DNA of 64,000 nucleotides from Vibrio rhodolitus (lineage in GTDB: Bacteria > Pseudomonadota > Gammaproteobacteria > Enterobacterales > Vibrionaceae). The notes below the pieces were generated by a model, which was not told the DNA's origin, searched no databases, and worked only from the letters and a program-made list of their open reading frames with translations. Where the stretch lies: NCBI RefSeq assembly GCF_003350325.1, contig NZ_QLYZ01000002.1:302034-366033 (forward strand), read 5' to 3'. Made by a program: the position numbers and the translations under genes. Shown here one piece after another: positions 1 through 6,830 of this stretch; position 1 is the stretch's first letter, and the number at the start of each line of letters is the position of its first letter.

Positions 1-32
1 TAAAATAAGAAACCCAGCACAAAGGCTGGGTT
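1..32 (-). terminator. intrinsic terminator of the candidate small RNA
   Basis: Stem AACCCAGC (11-18) pairs with GCTGGGTT (25-32) around a 6-base loop. On the minus strand it is followed by the T-rich run TCTTATTTTA. On the plus strand no T-run follows, so the signal points left. Confidence 0.6.
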
Positions 33-232
33 GGCAGAAACGAATCGGATAATCCTTTAGGCAGTGGATGCTTTGATTCGATAAAGGGTAGAAAATAGCG
101 CTACAGCTAATTCTTAGGCTCGTTCAACCTATTATGACTTCCTTTTCTACGTTAGGCTTTTGATATCAGATACAAATTAGATCTGTTTTCAAACTCCTCC
201 TTGTCTAAGCGGCACTCCTCTATATTGCCCAA
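1..232 (-). ncRNA. candidate small RNA, about 230 nt
   Basis: A near-consensus sigma-70 promoter lies just upstream on the minus strand, and an intrinsic terminator closes the stretch at the other end. No convincing reading frame lies between. The predicted transcript starts near 232 and runs leftward through several GGA-containing segments. It also has an internal pairing (CGAATC with GATTCG, around 42-81) before the terminator stem. I do not recognise a known family; it does not resemble Qrr, Spot 42, 6S or RyhB as I remember them. Two very short start/stop pairs are present, so a tiny leader peptide cannot be excluded. Function unknown. Confidence 0.45.
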
Positions 233-238
233 GGGGAC

Positions 239-266
239 AGTATAGTCAGATAAAGTGTGCGGTCAA
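239..266 (-). promoter_or_regulatory. sigma-70 promoter of the candidate small RNA
   Basis: Read on the minus strand, a -35 box TTGACC (266-261) is followed by a 16-base spacer and a -10 box TATACT (244-239). It points away from the TetR gene. The TetR promoter probably overlaps or lies just to the right, with a TACAAT at 283-288, so the two transcripts may influence each other. Confidence 0.6.
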
Positions 267-357
267 CTTAATTTTCCACGTGTACAATATATATTCTGGA
301 TGAAATTCGGTGTGATTTCTGGTAAAACTAAAGCGTAATTTAGGGTTGGTATTTCAG

Positions 358-1065
358 ATGATCGAAAGAAAACAAGGGCGTAGAAGCGCACAGGATGCTG
401 TAAAAACAAAAGGAGAGATTCTCAAAGTTGCAGCAAACATGTTTTGCGAGCTTGGTTATGAGAGAGTTTCGTTACGACAGATTAGTGAACAGGCTGGTGT
501 TTCTCATAGCTTGATCCGTCATCACTTTGGTAGCAAAGAAAAAATTTGGTACGCAATAAGTGATTGCCTGCAAGAGTTTATGACTGGCTATATCCATACC
601 ATAATCGAAAATATGCCAGACAAATTGCCTGCCAACGAGAAGATGTATGTGTTTGCCGTTCGCCTACTCGCGCATATGCTAATGAACAAGCAACCGATAC
701 AGCTTATCGCCGATGCAGTAAGGCAAGAAGATGCGCTGTTCGATTACTTCGTCGATCAATCGGGAAAAATCCAAACTGTTGTTGATGCTATCGCAGACGA
801 ATACAACCAAGAGCATCCAGAGTCGCCAATCAAGGTGTGGGAAATTAAATGGCAGATGATTATGTATGCACATGGTGCAGCAAGCCTCTCACCTTTCCTA
901 CTGCAAACTTGGTCAGACGAAACCAACGATATAGATCAGTGTTTACTCAACCACTGGCAGATGTTTAATAGAATCATGGCTCACAGGCTACAAGTTGAGC
1001 CAAGTAAAGTTCTACAACCAAACAGCGTAGTTGAATTGGTTTACCACAGTGAATGTGCTCTCTGA
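358..1065 (+). CDS. TetR/AcrR-family transcriptional regulator
   Basis: This 235-residue protein has the TetR layout: a basic N-terminus, a helix-turn-helix at about residues 39-58 (QISEQAGVSHSLIRHHFGSK) and a long helical ligand-binding C-terminal part. Such proteins are usually dimeric repressors released by a small molecule; the ligand cannot be told from sequence. I prefer the ATG at 358 (MIERKQG...) because the AGGG at 342-345 is about 12 bases away. The in-frame TTG at 346 directly touches that AGGG. It is transcribed alone, divergent from the candidate small RNA, and ends in a terminator shared with the convergent helicase. No obvious target gene adjoins it, so the regulon is unknown. 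Confidence 0.85.
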   Translation: MIERKQGRRSAQDAVKTKGEILKVAANMFCELGYERVSLRQISEQAGVSHSLIRHHFGSKEKIWYAISDCLQEFMTGYIHTIIENMPDKLPANEKMYVFAVRLLAHMLMNKQPIQLIADAVRQEDALFDYFVDQSGKIQTVVDAIADEYNQEHPESPIKVWEIKWQMIMYAHGAASLSPFLLQTWSDETNDIDQCLLNHWQMFNRIMAHRLQVEPSKVLQPNSVVELVYHSECAL

Positions 1066-1082
1066 GCAAATACCAAATTCAT

Positions 1083-1112
1083 AAAGCCAGCAATAATATG
1101 CTGGCTTTTTTG
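1083..1112. terminator. bidirectional terminator, TetR gene / helicase
   Basis: Stem AAAGCCAGCA (1083-1092) and TGCTGGCTTT (1099-1108) with a 6-base loop, T-run to the right and A-run to the left. It can serve both convergent genes. Confidence 0.75.
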
Positions 1113-1115
1113 TTT

Positions 1116-2372
1116 CTAGCGCTTACCACGTCCCGCGTGAATCTTTAGCTTCGCTTTCATCTTACGTTTTTCTGACGAGCGACTCTTACGTCGTGGAGAT
1201 TTATCTTCCACAATCTCTTCAATTAAACTCGGCTCATAACCTTCTAACCACTCCTGTGGCAAACGCTTATCCAGCAGACGTTCAATCGCGTCGAGTAAGT
1301 ATTCCTCATCACGGCTCATTAACGACACTGCAAGACCACTTTTGCCTGCTCGACCAGTACGACCGATACGATGGACGTAATCTTCGGCTTTAAACGGCAT
1401 ATCGAAATTGACGACTTGCTCAAGTTGATTAATGTCTAGACCACGTGCCGCTACATCAGTGGCGATTAAAGCGCGTACTTTACCCGCTTTAAAATCATCC
1501 AATGCTTTTTGGCGAGCGCCTTGGCTCTTGTCACCATTAATCGACACGGCTTTAATACCATCTAGCTTGAGTTCTGCTGCCAGCGCATCACTACCCTGCT
1601 TTGTTTTTGTAAACACCAATACTTGCTGCCAATTTCTCGAACCAATAAGAAAGGCGAGCAGTTCAGCTTTGCGCTTTTTATCTACTGGATACACCATCTG
1701 TTCAACGGTCTCAGCAGTACTGTTTTGCGGCGCTACCTGTACTTCTTGTGGCTCATTCATCATTCGATAAGCGACATCTTTGATTTTCTTATCGAATGTT
1801 GCAGAGAAGAACAGAGTTTGACGTTCACGGTTCATCTTAGACAAGATACGTTTTAGATCTGGCCAAAAGCCCATATCCAACATACGGTCAGCTTCATCTA
1901 AAACCAAAGTTTGGGTTTTCTGCAGCGTAATGTTTTTGCAAAACATATGATCAAGTAATCGACCCGGCGTCGCGATTAAAATGTCACAGCCACCGTGAAG
2001 GTTCTTCGTTTGCACACCCATGCTCGTCCCGCCATAGGCAGTCACTACTTTAAGGTTGGTGTGTCGAGCATAAGAAGTAATGTTGTCAAACACTTGCTGG
2101 GCAAGTTCTCGAGTAGGCACCAACACCAATGCGAGCACATCTTTAGATTGTGGATCGCGGACAATTGCCTGCTCAAGAAGTCTATGGATGATAGGTAAGC
2201 CAAAAGCCGCAGTCTTTCCGGTACCCGTCTGAGCACCAGCCAACACATCGCGACCTTCCAAAACATATGGGATAGCGTGGTGTTGAATGTCGGTCGGTTT
2301 TTCAAAACCAAGTTGTGAGAGTGTCTCGACCAACTCGTTAGCCAGACCAAGGTTTGCAAATGCTTTTGACAT
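1116..2372 (-). CDS. rhlE: DEAD-box RNA helicase, RhlE-type
   Basis: An ATP-dependent RNA helicase of 418 residues. Visible motifs in order are a Q-motif region (GFEKPTDIQ, about 22-30), Walker A AQTGTGKT (47-54), PTRELAQ (about 87), DEAD (159-162), SAT (190-192) and the motif VI HRIGRTGR (about 335). A lysine/arginine-rich tail after residue 390 probably adds RNA contact. The body matches E. coli RhlE better than SrmB or DbpA (for example NWQQVLVFTKTKQG). Family members act in ribosome assembly and RNA decay, often at low temperature. The start ATG is preceded by AGGTAATG. A second DEAD-box gene, dbpA, lies 20 kb away. The RhlE subclass call is by resemblance only. Confidence 0.85.
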   Translation of the reverse strand: MSKAFANLGLANELVETLSQLGFEKPTDIQHHAIPYVLEGRDVLAGAQTGTGKTAAFGLPIIHRLLEQAIVRDPQSKDVLALVLVPTRELAQQVFDNITSYARHTNLKVVTAYGGTSMGVQTKNLHGGCDILIATPGRLLDHMFCKNITLQKTQTLVLDEADRMLDMGFWPDLKRILSKMNRERQTLFFSATFDKKIKDVAYRMMNEPQEVQVAPQNSTAETVEQMVYPVDKKRKAELLAFLIGSRNWQQVLVFTKTKQGSDALAAELKLDGIKAVSINGDKSQGARQKALDDFKAGKVRALIATDVAARGLDINQLEQVVNFDMPFKAEDYVHRIGRTGRAGKSGLAVSLMSRDEEYLLDAIERLLDKRLPQEWLEGYEPSLIEEIVEDKSPRRKSRSSEKRKMKAKLKIHAGRGKR

Positions 2373-2423
2373 AGTTTCATTACCTATTATTTTAACGGCA
2401 GCGATTCTATACTTAAGCGCCCG

Positions 2424-3038
2424 TTAGTTACCAGAACTAACGGAAAAATCTCTACTGACGTTAAGTAATTCTGGATAAAACTGCGCAAATAGACGTTCAA
2501 ATTCAAGGTAATGTTCGGACAGCGGCTGGAAGCAATCCGCTAATGGTCCCATTCTAGGTGAACGCTGTGACATTCGTTGCAACGCAAATTCAATATTATC
2601 AAGCTCTCGATACGACTCCAACCAACGTCCCTGCCACATGCGCGACGTCATCTGCAAATATCGAATAGGTAGCTCGGATGCATCAACCATATTGGCATGG
2701 CTCTGTTCAGATTTAACTTTATGTTCGGCAAGTCGGCAAAACTCGGAAAGAGATTCTTTTTGGTAATTCTGCCAGTTCGCAGCCAAGTAGTGATCCCACA
2801 TAACATCAAGAGCAATACCAGAAAAACGTCTTTGTTGCTCCGGGAAGAAGCCCTTGGCTTCTTTCATGATCGGATGTGAGTCGGTATAGCTATCAACAAA
2901 CCTATGCAAACGAATCCCATTACTGACACTTTGTGAATAGAGCTTGGTCGGATCACCTTTGACGAAGTCACCCAGCAGATTACCTAATAGGCTTGATTGA
3001 GATGAATGGGCAATGTGAAGGTGGGCAAGAAAGTTCAT
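2424..3038 (-). CDS. acpH: acyl carrier protein phosphodiesterase
   Basis: The 204-residue product begins MNFLAHLHIAH and contains GNLLGDFVKG and DVMWDHYLA, hallmarks of the AcpH/DUF479 family (E. coli AcpH is 193 residues). The enzyme hydrolyses the 4'-phosphopantetheine arm from holo-acyl carrier protein, a metal-dependent HD-like reaction in the cytosol. Conserved His and Asp in the N-terminal segment fit this. It lies upstream of the helicase on the same strand with an 51-base gap, so co-transcription is possible. There is no acpS or fatty-acid gene nearby. Confidence 0.85.
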   Translation of the reverse strand: MNFLAHLHIAHSSQSSLLGNLLGDFVKGDPTKLYSQSVSNGIRLHRFVDSYTDSHPIMKEAKGFFPEQQRRFSGIALDVMWDHYLAANWQNYQKESLSEFCRLAEHKVKSEQSHANMVDASELPIRYLQMTSRMWQGRWLESYRELDNIEFALQRMSQRSPRMGPLADCFQPLSEHYLEFERLFAQFYPELLNVSRDFSVSSGN

Positions 3039-3070
3039 AACGCTATCAACGACAATAAATACTTCTTCTA

Positions 3071-3104
3071 TAAAAGCACAAAGCCAGCGCTATTGCACTG
3101 GCTT
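3071..3104 (-). terminator. terminator of the 36-residue ORF
   Basis: Stem AAGCCAG (3081-3087) with CTGGCTT (3098-3104), extended inside past one mismatch. On the minus strand it is followed by TGTGCTTTTATAG. It lies between the small ORF and acpH. Confidence 0.5.
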
Positions 3105-3129
3105 ACGGGTTAACGCGTTTTACAACACT

Positions 3130-3240
3130 TTAGTCTTCAATACTCTCATCGGTATTGGTTTGATACTCAGTCAAATTGATGCCGATCTCTAACGCATCAA
3201 GTAGCTCTAAGCTTTCGTCATTTAACGACTGGTCACACAT
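3130..3240 (-). CDS. small acidic protein, 36 residues, unknown function
   Basis: A short reading frame begins ATG at 3240 and stops TAA at 3130. It has a textbook ribosome site, AGGAGG at 3250-3245, four bases before the start. The peptide begins MCDQSLNDESLELLDALEIG and ends in SIED. It holds eleven Asp/Glu and no Lys, Arg or His, so it is strongly acidic. It has no signal peptide or membrane segment. It is divergent from tyrP and followed by a hairpin plus T-run. I do not recognise it. The ribosome site, the terminator and the lack of any overlapping gene make translation likely; a leader-peptide role is less likely because no gene follows closely. Confidence 0.6.
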   Translation of the reverse strand: MCDQSLNDESLELLDALEIGINLTEYQTNTDESIED

Positions 3241-3368
3241 AGGACCTCCTTACTCAATGTATGTCCCCCATATGCAGTGCATTGGAGATATTCCTTTTTA
3301 CCCACTTTATATGACATTTTTTTGAAAGGCAAAAGCGACAGCGTCACCATTTATGAACTAGAACACGA

Positions 3369-3380
3369 GCAAACGTTTGC
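3369..3380. promoter_or_regulatory. GCAAACGTTTGC palindrome, LacI/PurR-type operator candidate
   Basis: A perfect 12-base palindrome with the central CG step typical of LacI-family operators and close to the PurR core (GCAAACGTTTGC). The outer bases do not match the full PurR consensus. It lies between the small acidic ORF and tyrP and could act on either. Confidence 0.45.
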
Positions 3381-3400
3381 AAAAGCAGACAAAAAACAAC

Positions 3401-3418
3401 TGTAAACATTTAATTACA
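3401..3418. promoter_or_regulatory. TyrR box upstream of tyrP
   Basis: TGTAAA-N6-ATTACA matches the TyrR box TGTAAA-N6-TTTACA at 11 of 12 fixed positions. A second, weaker TGTACA half follows at about 3432. E. coli tyrP is likewise controlled by paired strong and weak TyrR boxes, so TyrR with tyrosine or phenylalanine probably regulates this gene. Confidence 0.6.
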
Positions 3419-3505
3419 CCATGCAAATTAATATGTACATTTTACTTGTATTTTGGTTTTCAATATTACAAACTGACCACCAGCTAGCCATTTGGACTGG
3501 TTTCG

Positions 3506-3531
3506 TTCGAATATTAGACAGTTTATTCGAA
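3506..3531. repeat. inverted repeat in the tyrP leader
   Basis: TTCGAATA (3506-3513) and TATTCGAA (3524-3531) form a perfect 8-base inverted repeat with a 10-base spacer, 35 bases before the tyrP ATG. It could be a hairpin in the messenger or a dimeric protein site. Confidence 0.4.
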
Positions 3532-3565
3532 TCATGACAACTACAACGTAAAGAATAATATACAT

Positions 3566-4762
3566 ATGAGTAAATCAAAGGTAATGGGTAGTACTTTGAT
3601 TATTGCAGGTACTACGATTGGCGCAGGCATGCTGGCTTTACCGCTCGCATCTGCAGGGATTGGCTTTTCAACATCACTTGTGATCATGTTGGTATTGTGG
3701 GCTTTAATGGCTTATACCGCGTTAATGATGATTGAATTGCATCAGCACGCAGATAGCCAAGCAACGCTGCACACTCTAGCTATGCAGATCCTTGGCAAAC
3801 GTGGCAAATGGCTAGCAAGTTTTGCCATGATGTTCTTGTTTTACTCATTGTGTGCGGCTTATATCGCCGGTGGCGGTGCTCAGTTTGGAGAACGCATTAC
3901 CCAGTGGTCGGGGATCGAGTTATCTTCTTCTATGGGAACCGTGTTATTCACTATCATTGTCGCCAGCGTGGTGGTTGTAGGCACCGCTGCGGTTGATAAA
4001 GTGAACCGTGTTTTGTTCACACTTAAACTGGTCGCGATGGCAAGTGTATTACTATTCCTTGCACCTAACGTAACCCAATCGTACTTGTTAACGATGCCAA
4101 TCGAACAAGGTCTGATTGTTGCCGCTATCCCTGTAATCTTCACCTCTTTTGGCTTTCACGGCAGCATTCCAGCGATTGTTCGCTACCTTGATGGCGATAC
4201 AGTCTCACTACGAAAAGCGATTGTAATCGGCTCGGCGATCCCTTTGATCGTGTACATTTTTTGGCAAATCGTCACTCTTGGTGTAGTCAGCCAGACAGAG
4301 TTGCTAAACAACCAAGGATTGAGCGGTCTGATCGGACAACTTTCTACTACTGTTCAGCAATCTAACATCGCACAAGTCATCGGCGTATTCGCAGACCTTG
4401 CGCTGCTTACATCATTTTTAGGTGTCAGTTTAGGTCTATTTGAATTTTTGGGTGACTCGATGAAGCAAAAGCACTCTTCGCGAGTTGTCACAGGTCTGAT
4501 TACGTTTGTACCACCAATGGGATTTGCTCTGTTCTACCCTCAGGGTTTTATCACTGCGTTGGGCTATGCTGCTATTGCATTAGCAATCTTGGCGATCTTC
4601 TTGCCTGTCGTTATGGTGCTTAAGGCGCGTCAGACCTACCAAATCGATGGCTACCAAGTGGCTGGTGGGCGATTTGGCGTGATGGCGTGTGCAGGAGCCG
4701 GCGTGGTAATCGTTGGCGCGCAACTACTGATCACCGCTGGTGTTTTACCTGCCCTGGGTTAG
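3566..4762 (+). CDS. tyrP: tyrosine-specific transporter TyrP
   Basis: A 398-residue inner-membrane permease of the aromatic amino acid family (HAAAP). It has about 11 hydrophobic segments and opens with IAGTTIGAGMLALPLASAG, nearly the same as E. coli TyrP (403 residues). AIPVIFTSFGFHGS is a further TyrP-type signature. It imports tyrosine with protons. The upstream TyrR box supports the substrate. The ribosome site before the ATG is weak (AAAG). The gene is monocistronic and ends in a strong terminator. Confusion with Mtr or TnaB is possible, but TyrP fits best throughout. Confidence 0.85.
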   Translation: MSKSKVMGSTLIIAGTTIGAGMLALPLASAGIGFSTSLVIMLVLWALMAYTALMMIELHQHADSQATLHTLAMQILGKRGKWLASFAMMFLFYSLCAAYIAGGGAQFGERITQWSGIELSSSMGTVLFTIIVASVVVVGTAAVDKVNRVLFTLKLVAMASVLLFLAPNVTQSYLLTMPIEQGLIVAAIPVIFTSFGFHGSIPAIVRYLDGDTVSLRKAIVIGSAIPLIVYIFWQIVTLGVVSQTELLNNQGLSGLIGQLSTTVQQSNIAQVIGVFADLALLTSFLGVSLGLFEFLGDSMKQKHSSRVVTGLITFVPPMGFALFYPQGFITALGYAAIALAILAIFLPVVMVLKARQTYQIDGYQVAGGRFGVMACAGAGVVIVGAQLLITAGVLPALG

Positions 4763-4785
4763 TCATTCAAAAATTTCAACGGCAC

Positions 4786-4814
4786 AAGGCTTGGTATTAC
4801 ACCAAGCCTTTTTC
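4786..4814 (+). terminator. tyrP terminator
   Basis: Stem AAGGCTTGG (4786-4794) and CCAAGCCTT (4802-4810) with a 7-base loop, followed by TTTCGTTT. Confidence 0.75.
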
Positions 4815-4871
4815 GTTTATTTCGCCGAGATGTTATACCCTTTAAGAATCGAAACTTGAAAAGGGGGCAAC

Positions 4872-6758
4872 ATGGAAGCAGAACAACTTGAAATTAAGTC
4901 TTTCTTAGCTCAACACCCACCCTTTGATGAACTAGAAGAAAACGTTCTAAATCGAATCGCTACTAGTGTTGAAGTCGCCTATTATCGTGAAAGCACCGAT
5001 ATCATTAATTTTGGTGAGCAAATCCATGACTTGTATATGGTGCGTAGTGGTGTTGTAGAGATCTATCGCCGCAATGGTGAACTCTATAATCGCCTCGACG
5101 CAGGTGCCTTATTTGGGCAAATGGGCTTATTAACTCATAACAAGGTACGCTTCCCTGCTCGCTCAGTTCGCGACACCTTACTCTACTGCATTCCAGAAAA
5201 AATTTTTCTTGAACTCTATGAAGAGCAAGAAGTATTTGCTGACTTTGTCGAGGTTGAACATAACACTCGCTTAAGACAGGCCGTCTCAGCGACACATGAA
5301 GAAAACGATCTAACCACCTCCAAAGTGCGCACTTTGCTTAGCGGCGAAGCCCCTTTTATCAACGCAACCGACACGATTCAAAATGCAGCGATGAAAATGG
5401 CGCAAGACAATGTGTCTTCACTCTTAGTTATCGACAACGAACTCGAATCAAGCGAAGAAGATGAAAACCCAAACCTCGTTGGCATCATCACAGACAGAGA
5501 TCTCTGCACGCGCGTGTTAGCCACAGGCTTAGATCCCAATCACCCCGTTACCGAAGTTATGACACACGAAGTCATATCCCTTGATCACAACGCCTATGTG
5601 TATGAAGCCATGCTGACTATGCTGCGCTATAACGTGCACCACTTACCTGTACTCAAAGATGGTCGCCCTATTGGTGTGATTGAAACCACCGAGATTGTTC
5701 GTTACGAATCACAAAATTCTTTACTGTTGGTGAGCAGTATTTTCCAGCAACAAACGATTGATGACTTAGCACTACTCTCTGAGCAAGTTAAAGACTGCTT
5801 TGTGAGGCTAGTTAATGAAGACGCTAACTCTCATATGGTTGGTAGTGCGATGTCAGTTATTGGTAGAAGCTTTAAACAGCGCATTATCGAGTTAGCAGAA
5901 GAGAACTTAGGACCGGCGCCCATTCCCTACTGTTTTCTCGCGTTGGGCTCTATGGGAAGAGACGAGCAACTGCTCGTTACTGATCAAGACAACGCGATTA
6001 TTCTCGACAACAGCTATCAGGTAGATGAGCACGGCGACTATTTTAAACAGCTTGCTACCTTGGTGTGTGACGGTCTTGCTCGTTGCGGTTATAGCTATTG
6101 TACCGGTGATATTATGGCGACCAACCCTGATTGGCGTATGACGCGAATAGAATGGGAAGAGTGCTTTGCCGACTGGATTGATAACCCCAACCCAAAAGCC
6201 CTGCTTAATGCATCAATCTTCTTCGACTTAGATGGCGTTTATGGGCGACTAAAATGGGCAGAACAACTAAACGGATTCATTGTACGGCGCGCACGTAAGA
6301 ACAATCGCTTTCTCGCCTGCTTGGCGCGTAATGCGCTTAACCGTACACCACCACTGGGCTTTTTTAAGGATTTTGTGGTTGAAAAAGATGGTCAGCACAA
6401 AAACTCGATCAATCTTAAACGACGCGGCACCGCTCCGCTTGCCGATTTGATTCGCGTCCATGCTCTCGCTGTGGGCTCTCGAGCGCAAAATTCGTTTGAA
6501 CGCTTGGATGATATTCACGACGCAGGAATTTTACCGAAAGGGAAAGCGCATGCTCTGCGTGATGCGTTAGAGTTTATTTCCATGGTGCGCATTAGGCATC
6601 AAGCTTTCGATGTCGAAACAGAAACGGAACCGGACAACAATATCGAGCCTGAGAACTTATCTGAATTTGAACGACGCAATCTTAAAGATGCCTTTCTAGT
6701 TTTAAGTAACTCTCAGAACTTCCTCAAGTTCCGCTACCACGCCAGCAGTGGTTTCTAG
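4872..6758 (+). CDS. cNMP-binding/CBS/DUF294 nucleotidyltransferase-like protein
   Basis: This 628-residue cytosolic protein has three parts. First is a Crp-type cyclic-nucleotide-binding beta-roll (about 13-130, with GALFGQMGLL). Next is a CBS-domain pair (about 150-285, with VGIITDRDLCTRVLA). Last is a DUF294 nucleotidyltransferase-like region (from about 320, with GSMGRDEQLLVTDQDNAI near 358-375) plus the DUF294 C-terminal domain. The sensing domains suggest gating by cyclic nucleotides and adenylates; the acceptor of any nucleotidyl transfer is unknown. In many proteobacteria such genes sit beside an acetate symporter and a DnaQ-like exonuclease, but neither partner is present here. Start ATG follows AAAGGGGGC, a strong ribosome site. 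It ends in a shared terminator. Confidence 0.85.
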   Translation: MEAEQLEIKSFLAQHPPFDELEENVLNRIATSVEVAYYRESTDIINFGEQIHDLYMVRSGVVEIYRRNGELYNRLDAGALFGQMGLLTHNKVRFPARSVRDTLLYCIPEKIFLELYEEQEVFADFVEVEHNTRLRQAVSATHEENDLTTSKVRTLLSGEAPFINATDTIQNAAMKMAQDNVSSLLVIDNELESSEEDENPNLVGIITDRDLCTRVLATGLDPNHPVTEVMTHEVISLDHNAYVYEAMLTMLRYNVHHLPVLKDGRPIGVIETTEIVRYESQNSLLLVSSIFQQQTIDDLALLSEQVKDCFVRLVNEDANSHMVGSAMSVIGRSFKQRIIELAEENLGPAPIPYCFLALGSMGRDEQLLVTDQDNAIILDNSYQVDEHGDYFKQLATLVCDGLARCGYSYCTGDIMATNPDWRMTRIEWEECFADWIDNPNPKALLNASIFFDLDGVYGRLKWAEQLNGFIVRRARKNNRFLACLARNALNRTPPLGFFKDFVVEKDGQHKNSINLKRRGTAPLADLIRVHALAVGSRAQNSFERLDDIHDAGILPKGKAHALRDALEFISMVRIRHQAFDVETETEPDNNIEPENLSEFERRNLKDAFLVLSNSQNFLKFRYHASSGF

Positions 6759-6784
6759 CGCATCTTCAAACTAAAGCAAATAAA

Positions 6785-6812
6785 AAAGAGAGCTTGATTA
6801 AGCTCTCTTTTT
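6785..6812. terminator. bidirectional terminator
   Basis: Perfect 11-base stem AAAGAGAGCTT / AAGCTCTCTTT (6785-6795, 6800-6810) with loop GATT, T-run on the right and A-run on the left. It serves the DUF294 gene and the convergent BCCT gene. Confidence 0.8.
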
Positions 6813-6830
6813 AGACCGTTATCTTGTTAA

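Noticed and set aside
1..232. VrrA identity for the candidate small RNA, since VrrA adjoins a TetR gene in V. cholerae
   Set aside because: VrrA is sigma-E driven and shorter; no sigma-E type promoter (GGAACTT/TCAAA) is found here and the sequence is not one I can match.
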